The position numbers and the translations under genes are program-made. Shown piece by piece: positions 1 to 6,620 of a DNA stretch of 11,984 nt. Source of the stretch: Candidatus Limnocylindrales bacterium. Its GTDB lineage: Bacteria > Chloroflexota > Limnocylindria > Limnocylindrales > CSP1-4. The stretch is from assembly GCA_030647575.1 (NCBI GenBank), contig JAUSJS010000196.1, positions 1 to 11,984 on the forward strand. Direction: 5' to 3'. The notes beneath the pieces are model-generated. The model saw nothing but the letters and a program-made list of their open reading frames with translations, searched no databases and was not told where the DNA came from. The stretch's first letter is position 1. Each line of letters begins with the position of its first letter.

Positions 1-100
1 TGTCGCGCTGGAAGTGGCGGAGCGCGAGCGCATCGGCCTCGTCGCAGCAGCTCAGGGCGAACGCGAGCCACGCCTCGATCTCCGTATCGCTCACGGTCAC
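1..100 (-). CDS. Inositol monophosphatase-like protein, N-terminal fragment (cut by window edge)
   Basis: Only the first 33 codons lie in the window. They start at GTG 100-98 and read VTVSDTEIEAWLAF, then a helix containing LSCCDEADALALRHF. That pattern, an amphipathic first helix with 'A..a...al..F', resembles the N-terminus of inositol-monophosphatase/histidinol-phosphatase family enzymes, which hydrolyse phosphate monoesters with Mg2+. The catalytic motifs would lie beyond the left edge, so the family call rests on a short segment and is tentative. The start overlaps the TGA stop of the upstream dehydrogenase in a GTGA arrangement, which implies translational coupling in one transcript. 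A second in-frame GTG at 94-92 is an alternative start. If the call is right, the gene supplies a phosphatase step beside the kinases of this locus. Confidence 0.5.
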   Translation of the reverse strand, partial: MTVSDTEIEAWLAFALSCCDEADALALRHFQRD

Positions 101-2532
101 GAGCGGATCCTCGCGCGCTCGGGGTCGTAGAGCGGCTCGCGGGCGACCTCGAAGCCGATCCATTCCCCAAAGACCTCGACCTCCCCGCGCGTCCCGATGG
201 CGGCACGATCCGGCGGCAGGTAGGCATACGCGATCGAGCGCTCGACGGCGAAGCCGTAGCCTCCCGACGTCACGCGACCGACGATCTCGCCGCCCACCCG
301 AACCGGCTCGTTGCCCAGGCAGACCGAGCGGGGGTCATTGAGAACGAGGCACCGAAGGCGCTTGCGCGGTCCGGTCGCCTTAGCCTTGATGAGCGCATCG
401 CGGCCGAGGAAGTCGACCCCCTTGTCGAGCGCGACGGCGAACCCGAGGCCCGCGTCGTAGGGCGTCTCGTCCGGCGTGATGTCGCTCGACCAGACGCGGT
501 AGCCCTTCTCGAGCCGGAGCGCGTCGATCGCCCGGTAGCCGGCGGCGACCAGGCCGAGCGGCGTGCCGGCCCCCCAGACTGTCGTCCAGAGCGCCCGGCC
601 GTATTCCGTGGGCGCATACAGCTCCCAGCCGAGCTCGCCGACGTAGGTCACCCGCAGCGCCAGCACCGGCACGGAGCCGACGGTGATCTCGCGCGCGGTC
701 AGGTGCGGGAAGCTCGCATCGGAGACGTCGTCGCGCGTGACCGAGCCCAGGATGTCGCGCGCCCGCGGTCCCCACAACCCGAAGCAGACACGGCTGGAGG
801 TGACATCCCGCAGCGCTACGGAGCCGTCGTCCGGTAGGTGCCGGCGCAGCCAAGCCGCATCGTGGTTGCCGACCGCGGTCCCGGTCACCAGCAGGTACAG
901 GTCATCCGCCAGGCGCGTGACCGTCAGATCCGCCTGGATCCCGCCGCGCCGGTCGAGCAGCTGCGTATAGACGATCGAGCCGACCGGTCGATCGATCTCG
1001 TTGGCGCACATCCTCCCGAGGAATGCCGTGGCACCGGGGCCGGCGATCTCGAGCTTCGCGAAGGAGGTTTCGTCGAACAGGCCGGCGGCTCGCCGCGTCG
1101 CCAGCGCCTCGGCACCGATCGCCGGCGACCAGTGTATCCCGGCCCAGCCGCGCGGCCGGAGCGATTCGTCGCCGGCGGGCGCGTTCGACTCGAACCAGTT
1201 CGGGCGTTCCCAGCCGGACTTCTCGCCGAACGACGCCCCAAGGCCGGCCAGGATCTCGTACGTCGGTGACGTCCGCAGCGGACGGCCGGCCAGGCGCTCC
1301 TCATGCGGATAGTGGATGTCGTAGTAGGTCGCGTAGACCTCGGTCGTGCGCGCCAGCGTGTAAGCCCGCGAGCCGTAGGCCGCCTCGAACCGGCGGATGT
1401 CCATCCTCCAGAGATCGAGCTCCGGCTCGCCCTCAACGATCCAGGTCGCCATCTGACGCCCGATCCCGCCGGCTCCCGCGATCCCATGCGCGCAGAAGCC
1501 GGCGGCCACGAAGAATCCGCGGACCTCGCTCTCGCCCAGGATGAACTCGTTGTCCGGGGTAAAGGCCTCCGGACCGTTGATCATCCGGCTGATCCCGGCG
1601 TCGCCGATCGCCGGGACCCGCCGGACCGCGCCATCCATGATCTCGGCGAAGCGCGGCCAGTCGGGCGCCAGCAGCTTGCCGTTGAAGTCGGCGGGGACGC
1701 CATCGAGCGCCCAGGGCGCCGGATGCCGCTCGTAGCCGCCCATGCACAGCCCGCCGACCTCCTCGCGGAAGTAGGCGAGGTTGTCCGGATCGCGCAGCTG
1801 CGGCAGGCCGGCGTGGACGCCCTCGATCGGCTCGGTGAAGACGTACTCGTGGGCCATCGGGATGATCGGGACGTTGACGCCGACCATCCGGCCGATCTCC
1901 GGGGCGAACATCCCGCCGGCGTTGACGACGACGTCGGCGAGGATTTCCGAGCGCTCGCCGTTGCGCTCCACCGTCACGCCGGTCACCCGGCCGGCCCTGC
2001 TGCCGATCCCGACCGCGCGGGTGTGGGTGCGGATCTGGGCACCGCGGGCGCGCGCCCCGGCCGCCAGCGCGAGCGCGAGGCCGGAGGGATCGAGCCACCC
2101 GTCGGTCGGGAGGTAGACGGCGCCCAGGACACCCTCGGTCGACATCAGCGGAAAGAGCGCCTCGGCCTCCGCGGCGCTGATCAACTCCAGTGGCAGGCCG
2201 AAGGTCTTCGCCCAGCCGGCCTGGCGCCGGAGCTCCTCGAACCGTTCCGGGGATGAGGCGAGGCGGAGCGACCCGACCTCGTGCCACGCTGGATCCGTTC
2301 CCGTTTCGGCGGCCAGCCGGCGGTAGAGGTCGGCGCCGTACATCATCATCCGGGTCAGCGTCACCGAGCTGCGCAGCTGGCCGACCAGGCCGGCCGAGTG
2401 GAACGTCGAACCGGACGTGAGCTCCGCGCGATCGACGAGGACGATGTCGGTCCAGCCCAGCTCGACCAGGTGGTAGGCGATCGATGTCCCGCCGACGCCG
2501 CCGCCGATGATGACCGCCCGGGCGTGTTCCAT
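97..2532 (-). CDS. FAD/GcvT two-domain dehydrogenase, dimethylglycine/sarcosine dehydrogenase family (paralogue 1)
   Basis: The predicted enzyme oxidatively demethylates an N-methyl amine or amino acid at FAD and transfers the one-carbon unit to tetrahydrofolate in its C-terminal half. From ATG 2532-2530 it has 811 aa, close to the usual ~810-850. An FAD-binding DAO domain covers residues ~5-365, with a GGGVGG dinucleotide loop at 10-15 and D34 at the end of the second strand. The motif TSGSTFHSAGL places H45 where family members bind FAD covalently. H228 and Y267 sit where bacterial dimethylglycine oxidase has its His/Tyr active-site pair. A linker domain (~370-425) leads to a GcvT domain (~430-690), whose RRGGIQADLTV holds the folate-side aspartate D535, and a GcvT C-terminal barrel (~700-800). 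An in-frame TTG two codons upstream is less likely as the start. No Shine-Dalgarno is visible; a TAGGCT box lies 6 nt upstream. The exact substrate (dimethylglycine, sarcosine or another amine) cannot be read from sequence. Confidence 0.92.
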   Translation of the reverse strand: MEHARAVIIGGGVGGTSIAYHLVELGWTDIVLVDRAELTSGSTFHSAGLVGQLRSSVTLTRMMMYGADLYRRLAAETGTDPAWHEVGSLRLASSPERFEELRRQAGWAKTFGLPLELISAAEAEALFPLMSTEGVLGAVYLPTDGWLDPSGLALALAAGARARGAQIRTHTRAVGIGSRAGRVTGVTVERNGERSEILADVVVNAGGMFAPEIGRMVGVNVPIIPMAHEYVFTEPIEGVHAGLPQLRDPDNLAYFREEVGGLCMGGYERHPAPWALDGVPADFNGKLLAPDWPRFAEIMDGAVRRVPAIGDAGISRMINGPEAFTPDNEFILGESEVRGFFVAAGFCAHGIAGAGGIGRQMATWIVEGEPELDLWRMDIRRFEAAYGSRAYTLARTTEVYATYYDIHYPHEERLAGRPLRTSPTYEILAGLGASFGEKSGWERPNWFESNAPAGDESLRPRGWAGIHWSPAIGAEALATRRAAGLFDETSFAKLEIAGPGATAFLGRMCANEIDRPVGSIVYTQLLDRRGGIQADLTVTRLADDLYLLVTGTAVGNHDAAWLRRHLPDDGSVALRDVTSSRVCFGLWGPRARDILGSVTRDDVSDASFPHLTAREITVGSVPVLALRVTYVGELGWELYAPTEYGRALWTTVWGAGTPLGLVAAGYRAIDALRLEKGYRVWSSDITPDETPYDAGLGFAVALDKGVDFLGRDALIKAKATGPRKRLRCLVLNDPRSVCLGNEPVRVGGEIVGRVTSGGYGFAVERSIAYAYLPPDRAAIGTRGEVEVFGEWIGFEVAREPLYDPERARIRS

Positions 2533-2538
2533 GGCCAA

Positions 2539-2544
2539 AGCCTA
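2539..2544 (-). promoter_or_regulatory. Candidate -10 box for a leaderless transcript of dehydrogenase paralogue 1
   Basis: The hexamer TAGGCT matches TANNNT and ends 6 nt before the ATG at 2532. No purine-rich ribosome-binding site precedes this ATG. This spacing is what leaderless bacterial promoters show, with transcription starting at or next to the first base of the start codon. No convincing -35 element is visible. The same arrangement precedes two other genes in the window, which raises confidence. Confidence 0.4.
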
Positions 2545-2585
2545 GCCGCTGCCCGGGCACCCCGAGACCTGCGCCCGCGCAGTGC

Positions 2586-2615
2586 GACGACGCCGGCTCG
2601 GCCGGCGGCGTCGTC
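2586..2615. repeat. Perfect 10-bp inverted repeat in the divergent intergenic region
   Basis: GACGACGCCG at 2586-2595 is mirrored exactly by CGGCGTCGTC at 2606-2615 around a 10-nt centre. It lies about 54-84 nt upstream of the dehydrogenase 1 start and almost 300 nt upstream of kinase 1. It cannot be a terminator for either divergent gene, because both are transcribed away from it. An operator for a dimeric regulator is the simplest reading. The same bases can also form a shorter GCCGG/CCGGC hairpin, so the structure may have no specific role in such GC-rich DNA. Confidence 0.5.
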
Positions 2616-2656
2616 CACCGTGATCTGCGTCCCGACGGTGATCCGCCCGCCGGTAT

Positions 2657-2667
2657 GAGCCGGAGTC
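2657..2667. repeat. Direct repeat, copy 1 (GAGCCGGAGTC)
   Basis: This is the first of two identical 11-bp copies in the divergent intergenic region, followed by CTAA. The second copy begins 136 bp downstream. Two well-separated identical half-sites between divergent promoters could be regulator binding sites that permit looping, but chance recurrence in GC-rich DNA is possible. Confidence 0.4.
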
Positions 2668-2792
2668 CTAACGTGCGGGCTTCGTGACCGGTTACGCCGA
2701 CAAACCAGGTTCTCGCGAGCTCGATCGGCAAGGAAACGAGCATGGCTCGACCCCGGTCCGGCTTGTTATGGACGTTGGTATGGCAGTTGTAA

Positions 2793-2803
2793 GAGCCGGA
2801 GTC
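2793..2803. repeat. Direct repeat, copy 2 (GAGCCGGAGTC)
   Basis: This second copy is identical to 2657-2667 and is followed by ATATC. It lies about 105 bp upstream of the chosen kinase 1 start, a position from which a bound protein could influence that gene's promoter. Confidence 0.4.
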
Positions 2804-2878
2804 ATATCGCCTCCGAGACGGGGCCGTTCACCTGGATCGCGGGCGGGCGCCCCGCCGCCCGCCGCCATGCGGCTGCGC

Positions 2879-2896
2879 TACGCTCCCGTGAGGAGG
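2879..2896 (+). promoter_or_regulatory. Candidate -10 (TACGCT) and Shine-Dalgarno (AGGAGG) that set the kinase 1 start
   Basis: TACGCT at 2879-2884 matches TANNNT. A strong AGGAGG at 2891-2896 lies 12 nt before GTG 2909. Transcription starting about 6-7 nt after the -10 box would begin at the Shine-Dalgarno itself, giving a very short leader. The ribosome-binding site supports GTG 2909 over the in-frame ATG at 2867 or GTG at 2888, both of which lie upstream of it. The spacing is slightly longer than ideal and no -35 element is evident. Confidence 0.4.
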
Positions 2897-2908
2897 GCCA
2901 ATCGCCAC

Positions 2909-3811
2909 GTGATACCCACGATCGAGCAGGTGATCGCCGCGATCCCGAGCTGGGCGGATCGGATCGTGACCTTCGAGCAGGTTCCGGCTGGCCTGACCAA
3001 CCAGAACTACCGGGTGGAGGTGGACGGCACCCCGGTGTTCGTGCGAATCCCGGGGGCGGCCACCGAGCTTCTGGCGGTCGACCGCGGCAACGAGCTCGGC
3101 AACACGCGAGCGGCCGCCGTGGCGGGCGTCGCGCCGCGTGTCCTCCATGTTCTGCCGGAGTGGGACGTGTTCGTCCTCGAGTGGCTACCTGCCCGAACGA
3201 TGTCCAACGATGCCTTCGCGGCAACCGGGATGCCGGGTCGAATCGCCGAGACCTTGCGAGGCCTCCACACCGGACCGCGCTTCCGCGACGACTTCGACAT
3301 GTTCCGCCTGTCCGAGCGCTACCTCGCCCTCGTCGACGAGCGGGGCATCCCGATCCCAGCCGGGTATCGGGAGCACATGAACCTGATCCCGCGGATCGAG
3401 GCCGCCCTGTCCGTCCATCCCCTGCCGGCCGTGCCCTGCCACAACGACTTGCTGGCCGAGAACTATCTCGACGACGGCGAGCGACTGTGGATCGTCGACT
3501 ACGAGTACAGCGGCAACAACGACCCGACCTTCGAGCTCGGCAACACGTGCCAGGAGCTGGGCTTCGACGACGGACAGGTCCGCGAGCTCTGCGCCGCGTA
3601 CTTCGGCGATGCGTCCCCCGCAATGCTCGCCCGGATGCACCTGCAGATGATCATGTCGGACGTCGGCTGGACCCTCTGGGCGGCGATCCAGGCGCGCATC
3701 TCAACGATCGACTATGACTTCTGGGGCTGGGCCGAAGAGCGCTGGGCGCGTGCAACGGCGAAGCTAGATGGCCCGGACTTCGAGGAATGGCTCAAGGCGG
3801 TCCAGGCATAG
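2909..3811 (+). CDS. Choline kinase/aminoglycoside phosphotransferase-fold kinase (kinase 1)
   Basis: This cytoplasmic small-molecule kinase is predicted to phosphorylate a hydroxyl of choline, ethanolamine or a related amino-alcohol using ATP-Mg. From GTG 2909 it has 300 aa, typical of the family. The N-lobe shows a glycine-containing nucleotide loop in VPAGLTNQNYRV (25-36) and the strand VFVRIPG (43-49). The catalytic loop is PCHNDLLAENYL, with D180 as presumed base and N185. It is followed by WIVDYEYSG, in which D197 is the Mg-binding residue. The HND loop with a 'DYEY' sequel is choline-kinase-like rather than HGD-type aminoglycoside resistance. It aligns along its length with kinase 2, though the later 'DPxFDLGN' aspartate is E209 here. 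It is transcribed divergently from dehydrogenase 1 and convergently with the permease. The true substrate is not determinable; other APH-fold metabolite kinases, such as hydroxylysine-type ones, remain possible. Confidence 0.85.
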   Translation: MIPTIEQVIAAIPSWADRIVTFEQVPAGLTNQNYRVEVDGTPVFVRIPGAATELLAVDRGNELGNTRAAAVAGVAPRVLHVLPEWDVFVLEWLPARTMSNDAFAATGMPGRIAETLRGLHTGPRFRDDFDMFRLSERYLALVDERGIPIPAGYREHMNLIPRIEAALSVHPLPAVPCHNDLLAENYLDDGERLWIVDYEYSGNNDPTFELGNTCQELGFDDGQVRELCAAYFGDASPAMLARMHLQMIMSDVGWTLWAAIQARISTIDYDFWGWAEERWARATAKLDGPDFEEWLKAVQA

Positions 3812-3813
3812 CC

Positions 3814-3842
3814 CGGCCCGGACGACGCGATCGCCCGGGCCG
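3814..3842. terminator. GC-rich hairpin between convergent kinase 1 and permease genes
   Basis: CGGCCCGG at 3814-3821 pairs perfectly with CCGGGCCG at 3835-3842 across a 13-nt loop. It begins 3 nt after the kinase 1 stop and lies 25 nt beyond the permease stop. It could terminate transcription from both directions. There is no T-run on either side, so it is not a classical intrinsic terminator, and its efficiency is uncertain. Confidence 0.4.
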
Positions 3843-3866
3843 ATGTGACCGCCAGGAGCCGAGTGC

Positions 3867-5519
3867 TCACTCCGGCGGGATCTCCTTGAAGGCGAAGTCC
3901 ACGTTGATGCCACTAGAGCGCCGCATGTACTTCGTGGCGAGATACCAAAGAGCCGACACGACGAGTATGACCAGCACCACATTGTGGGCGAGATCCGAGG
4001 TCAGGCCGAGCTGGGCGTTGAAGATGAACAGGATCTCGAACAGGACGCCGGCCACAAACCCGATGATCCCGACGACCGTGACCAACGGGTAACCGCCGAT
4101 CCTGTAGGCGGACCCGGGCGACGCGTCGTAGAGGGCCTTGGCTCGGAACGGGAGCAGGGCTCCGGCGAGGGCCGTGGCCACGAAGACGTAGCCGCAGGCG
4201 AACGTCACGCCGAGTGTCAACGACGTCCAAGACACGATGCTGTCGCCCTCGCCGTAGGCGAACCTGCTGTACAGGAAGATCACCGGAATGCTGGCCAGGA
4301 AGTAGATGACGTGGGCGTTAACCGGGGTATGGAACCGCTCGCTGACGCGGCTCACCCACTCCGGCAGGAGTCGGTCCAGCGACATCGCGACCATGACCCG
4401 GGTCATTCCGATGTAGCAGTTGTGGACGATCTGGTGGCTGTTGAGGATGAACCCGAAGCTGATCAGCACCACCACGAGCGGGCTGGCTGAGATTGCGATG
4501 GCCACGATGTTCGGCCAGAGATAGACCCCGTTGAACGTGGCCTCGGGGATGAGCGACCAATAGCCGGCCCCGGCGACGTAGAGGAACCCGGTTCCGACGG
4601 CACGTTCGAGCACGAATGCCAGCAGCGCAAGCAGCACGCCGGTGAGGACAAGTGCACCGACGATGATGAACGCCTGGCTCCGGAAAGAGCGGGCATCCTT
4701 GATCTCGCCGTTCTGCTGCGACGAGTAGGTCGCCCACTGGAGCGACGTCCAGGCGATCGGGGCGATCAACAGCGTGGCCAGCAGGCTGAATGGCGGATTG
4801 AGATCGATCCCGGCCGCCGTTGTCGCGGAAACCGCGTCCTCGTAGAAGGTGGATGAGCCACCGATTGACGCCGAGAACGCGTTCAGATTTCCCGGCACCG
4901 AGTCAGACGATGCGAGGAACAGAACAACCAGCATCGTTCCAAAGGCGATCAGGGTCGCCGCCCACATGACCCGCTGCAGCCGGATGTAGTTCTTGAATCC
5001 GGAGGCGAGGATCAGCAGGGCAACCGCGGCGTTGGCGATGCTGACCACAATGATCCCGTCGCCCGAGGCGAACCAGCCCGCCCAATCCAGGAAGGTGGCG
5101 TTCCCGAGCGTTGCCCCCAACCCCAGGAAGAGGGCGGCGAACCCCAGGTACGAGAGGAGCCAGCCGGAGAGCGCCACCCACTGGAGAATCCAGATCACGA
5201 ATCCGGACATCACCAGCGTGAAGGCGATCCCGCCGCCCAGCACCCGGCTTTGGAAGACATAGTCGCCGCCGGACCTGGGCAACGCCGTCGAGAGCCAGAC
5301 GTAGGCCAGGGCGATCGGGATTTCGAGCACGACCGCAAGGAGGATCCCCCAGACCAGCTGACCGCCGGGGAGAGCGCCCGGTGCCCAGAGATAGGTCCAG
5401 GGAAAGATGAGGCCCATCGTCAGGACGTTGTAGATGAACGCCGAAGACGGGGACATGACCCGCACGAGGCCGGAGGACTTCCGGACGAAGACCTCCGGCA
5501 TCGCGACCGCTGTTGCCAT
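3867..5519 (-). CDS. APC-superfamily amino acid/amine permease
   Basis: This inner-membrane permease is predicted to import an amino acid or amine by cation symport or exchange. The 550-aa product has about 12 hydrophobic segments, the clearest near residues 27-45, 55-76, 98-135, 155-173, 186-204, 245-263, 283-304, 335-358, 402-418, 430-455, 476-500 and 511-528. Family signatures include LPRSGGDYVF (80-89), after the second membrane segment, and the cytoplasmic loop MSLDRLLPEWVSRV (379-392), where APC carriers show '(S)RDgxLP'. The start is ATG 5519, with GAGGT at 5531-5527 and a 7-nt spacer, a near-ideal ribosome-binding site and the clearest in the minus-strand run. It lies 94 nt downstream of the metallophosphoesterase and is probably co-transcribed with it and dehydrogenase 2. 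It is therefore the likely uptake system for that enzyme's substrate. Substrate specificity cannot be read from sequence. Confidence 0.92.
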   Translation of the reverse strand: MATAVAMPEVFVRKSSGLVRVMSPSSAFIYNVLTMGLIFPWTYLWAPGALPGGQLVWGILLAVVLEIPIALAYVWLSTALPRSGGDYVFQSRVLGGGIAFTLVMSGFVIWILQWVALSGWLLSYLGFAALFLGLGATLGNATFLDWAGWFASGDGIIVVSIANAAVALLILASGFKNYIRLQRVMWAATLIAFGTMLVVLFLASSDSVPGNLNAFSASIGGSSTFYEDAVSATTAAGIDLNPPFSLLATLLIAPIAWTSLQWATYSSQQNGEIKDARSFRSQAFIIVGALVLTGVLLALLAFVLERAVGTGFLYVAGAGYWSLIPEATFNGVYLWPNIVAIAISASPLVVVLISFGFILNSHQIVHNCYIGMTRVMVAMSLDRLLPEWVSRVSERFHTPVNAHVIYFLASIPVIFLYSRFAYGEGDSIVSWTSLTLGVTFACGYVFVATALAGALLPFRAKALYDASPGSAYRIGGYPLVTVVGIIGFVAGVLFEILFIFNAQLGLTSDLAHNVVLVILVVSALWYLATKYMRRSSGINVDFAFKEIPPE

Positions 5520-5613
5520 CCAAGTAACCTCACTACCGAGCGTTGACGCCGAATGACCTGCTGGAACCTCCGACCCTCACCTCCTCGCTCCTCCGGCGAC
5601 TCGAACGACCCGC

Positions 5614-6606
5614 TCAGCCGGCGGTCATCTGGTAGCTCTTCACCTGTCCGTTGGCGATCGTCAGCAGGCAGCCGCGCAGCACACCCTCGCCGTATTCGCT
5701 GCCGGGATTGACGCACAGTGTGCGGCCCAGCTTGGCCGCCGCCTGCGACTCGTGGATGTGGCCGTGCAGGCCGAGCATCGGCTGGTAGTGCTCGATGGCT
5801 GCGCGGATCGAGGTACTGCCCGCGCCGTACAGCACGGGCTGACCGGCAGCCACGATCTGCGATGGCGGGTCGGTCGTCCAATCCAGCTGCGGGCACGTAT
5901 CAAGGGTCGAGTCCCGCGGCGGGGCGTGGAAGTTGAAGATGACCTTGCCGTAGCCCGCCAAGCCTCCCGCGACGGCCTCGACGCGCTCCGCGAGCTCGGG
6001 CTCGGGCGCTTCTCGGGGCGTGTGCCAGGGAGTCGGGTTGACGTACGGCATGCTGACCATCAGGTGCTCATCATCAAGCGGCACGACCCGGTTCTCGCAC
6101 GCCACGAACGCCTTCGAATCGGGTCGGTCCATCGCATCCATCACTTCGGGTACGTCATCGTTGCCGCCCGTCGCGTAGCAGCGGATCCCGGTCCCGGCCA
6201 GCTTCGACTCGGCCAGGTCCATCCAGCGGATGAGGCGCTCCTTCGCGAGGTCCACGAATAGGCGGTCGATGGCCGACGGATCGGCCCTGGTCGTTCGGTA
6301 CTCGTCCTCGTCCATGATCGTGTGATAGAAGCCCAGGAAGCCGATCTTCTCCTTGGCTGCCTCGACCTCGGCGTCGGTCTCGAAGTGCTCGACCCGGCCG
6401 TGGATGGTCGCCCGGTAGCGCCCGCCGGCCTCGCGGATGATCGGGATCGTCAGCTTGCCCATGACGTCGCCGCCCATCACCAGGACGTCCGCACCGTAGA
6501 ACTTGCCGGCGTTGAGAAATTTGCGCCAGGTCCGCTCGGAGCCGTGGACGTCCGTCGCGAAAAAGACCTTGGTGCCCCTGGATCCGTCGCCGCGCAGGAG
6601 TCGCAT
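5614..6606 (-). CDS. Metallophosphoesterase (calcineurin-like)
   Basis: This predicted cytoplasmic binuclear-metal phosphohydrolase acts on phosphomonoesters or phosphodiesters. From ATG 6606 it is 330 aa. All five metal-site blocks are present in order: FFATDVHG (D19, H21), VMGGDVMG (D47), TGGNDD (N149, D150), NFHAPP (H227) and LHGHIHES (H283, H285). The third block carries GND in place of the common GNH, as in several divergent branches of the family. The insert between blocks two and three (~60-140) is long and charged and may build a substrate cap. The start is 14 nt after the stop of dehydrogenase 2, so the two genes are almost certainly one transcript, but its ribosome-binding site is poor. 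A 12-bp direct repeat brackets the start codon. The open frame continues far upstream, antiparallel to nothing but inside dehydrogenase 2 in another frame, so that extension is not coding. The substrate is unknown; context suggests a phosphorylated intermediate of this locus. Confidence 0.85.
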   Translation of the reverse strand: MRLLRGDGSRGTKVFFATDVHGSERTWRKFLNAGKFYGADVLVMGGDVMGKLTIPIIREAGGRYRATIHGRVEHFETDAEVEAAKEKIGFLGFYHTIMDEDEYRTTRADPSAIDRLFVDLAKERLIRWMDLAESKLAGTGIRCYATGGNDDVPEVMDAMDRPDSKAFVACENRVVPLDDEHLMVSMPYVNPTPWHTPREAPEPELAERVEAVAGGLAGYGKVIFNFHAPPRDSTLDTCPQLDWTTDPPSQIVAAGQPVLYGAGSTSIRAAIEHYQPMLGLHGHIHESQAAAKLGRTLCVNPGSEYGEGVLRGCLLTIANGQVKSYQMTAG

Positions 6607-6619
6607 CCCGTCGCCGCGC
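6584..6619. repeat. 12-bp direct repeat bracketing the metallophosphoesterase start
   Basis: CCGTCGCCGCGC occurs at 6584-6595 and again at 6608-6619, exactly 24 bp apart. In the sense direction the repeats read GCGCGGCGACGG, once just before the ATG and once at codons 4-8. A small in-frame tandem duplication of eight codons at the 5' end is the likely origin. It may have created the present N-terminal extension before the first beta strand (KVFFATD). Confidence 0.5.
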
Positions 6620-6620
6620 G

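Larger units (their letters stand above)
2533..2908. other. 376-bp divergent intergenic region with repeats, no supported gene
   Basis: This is the longest non-coding stretch in the window, between divergent dehydrogenase 1 and kinase 1. It holds the leaderless -10 candidate, the inverted repeat at 2586-2615, and an 11-bp direct repeat GAGCCGGAGTC at 2657-2667 and 2793-2803. Its middle part (about 2690-2815) is visibly less GC-rich than its flanks. An in-frame upstream extension of kinase 1 is open from 2684, but its residues are proline/arginine-rich and unlike the kinase family, so I treat it as non-coding. I recognise no riboswitch or small RNA here. Confidence 0.6.

Noticed and set aside
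1303..2256. A 317-codon plus-strand open frame opposite dehydrogenase 1
   Set aside because: It has the same shadow composition, and the minus strand here encodes the conserved FAD domain.
2684..2908. N-terminal extension of kinase 1
   Set aside because: It is proline/arginine-rich with no kinase features. AGGAGG at 2891-2896 and alignment to kinase 2 favour GTG 2909.
2909..3811. Aminoglycoside resistance kinase
   Set aside because: The catalytic loop is HND followed by a DYEY block, which points to choline/ethanolamine-type kinases. Context is metabolic and a close paralogue is present.
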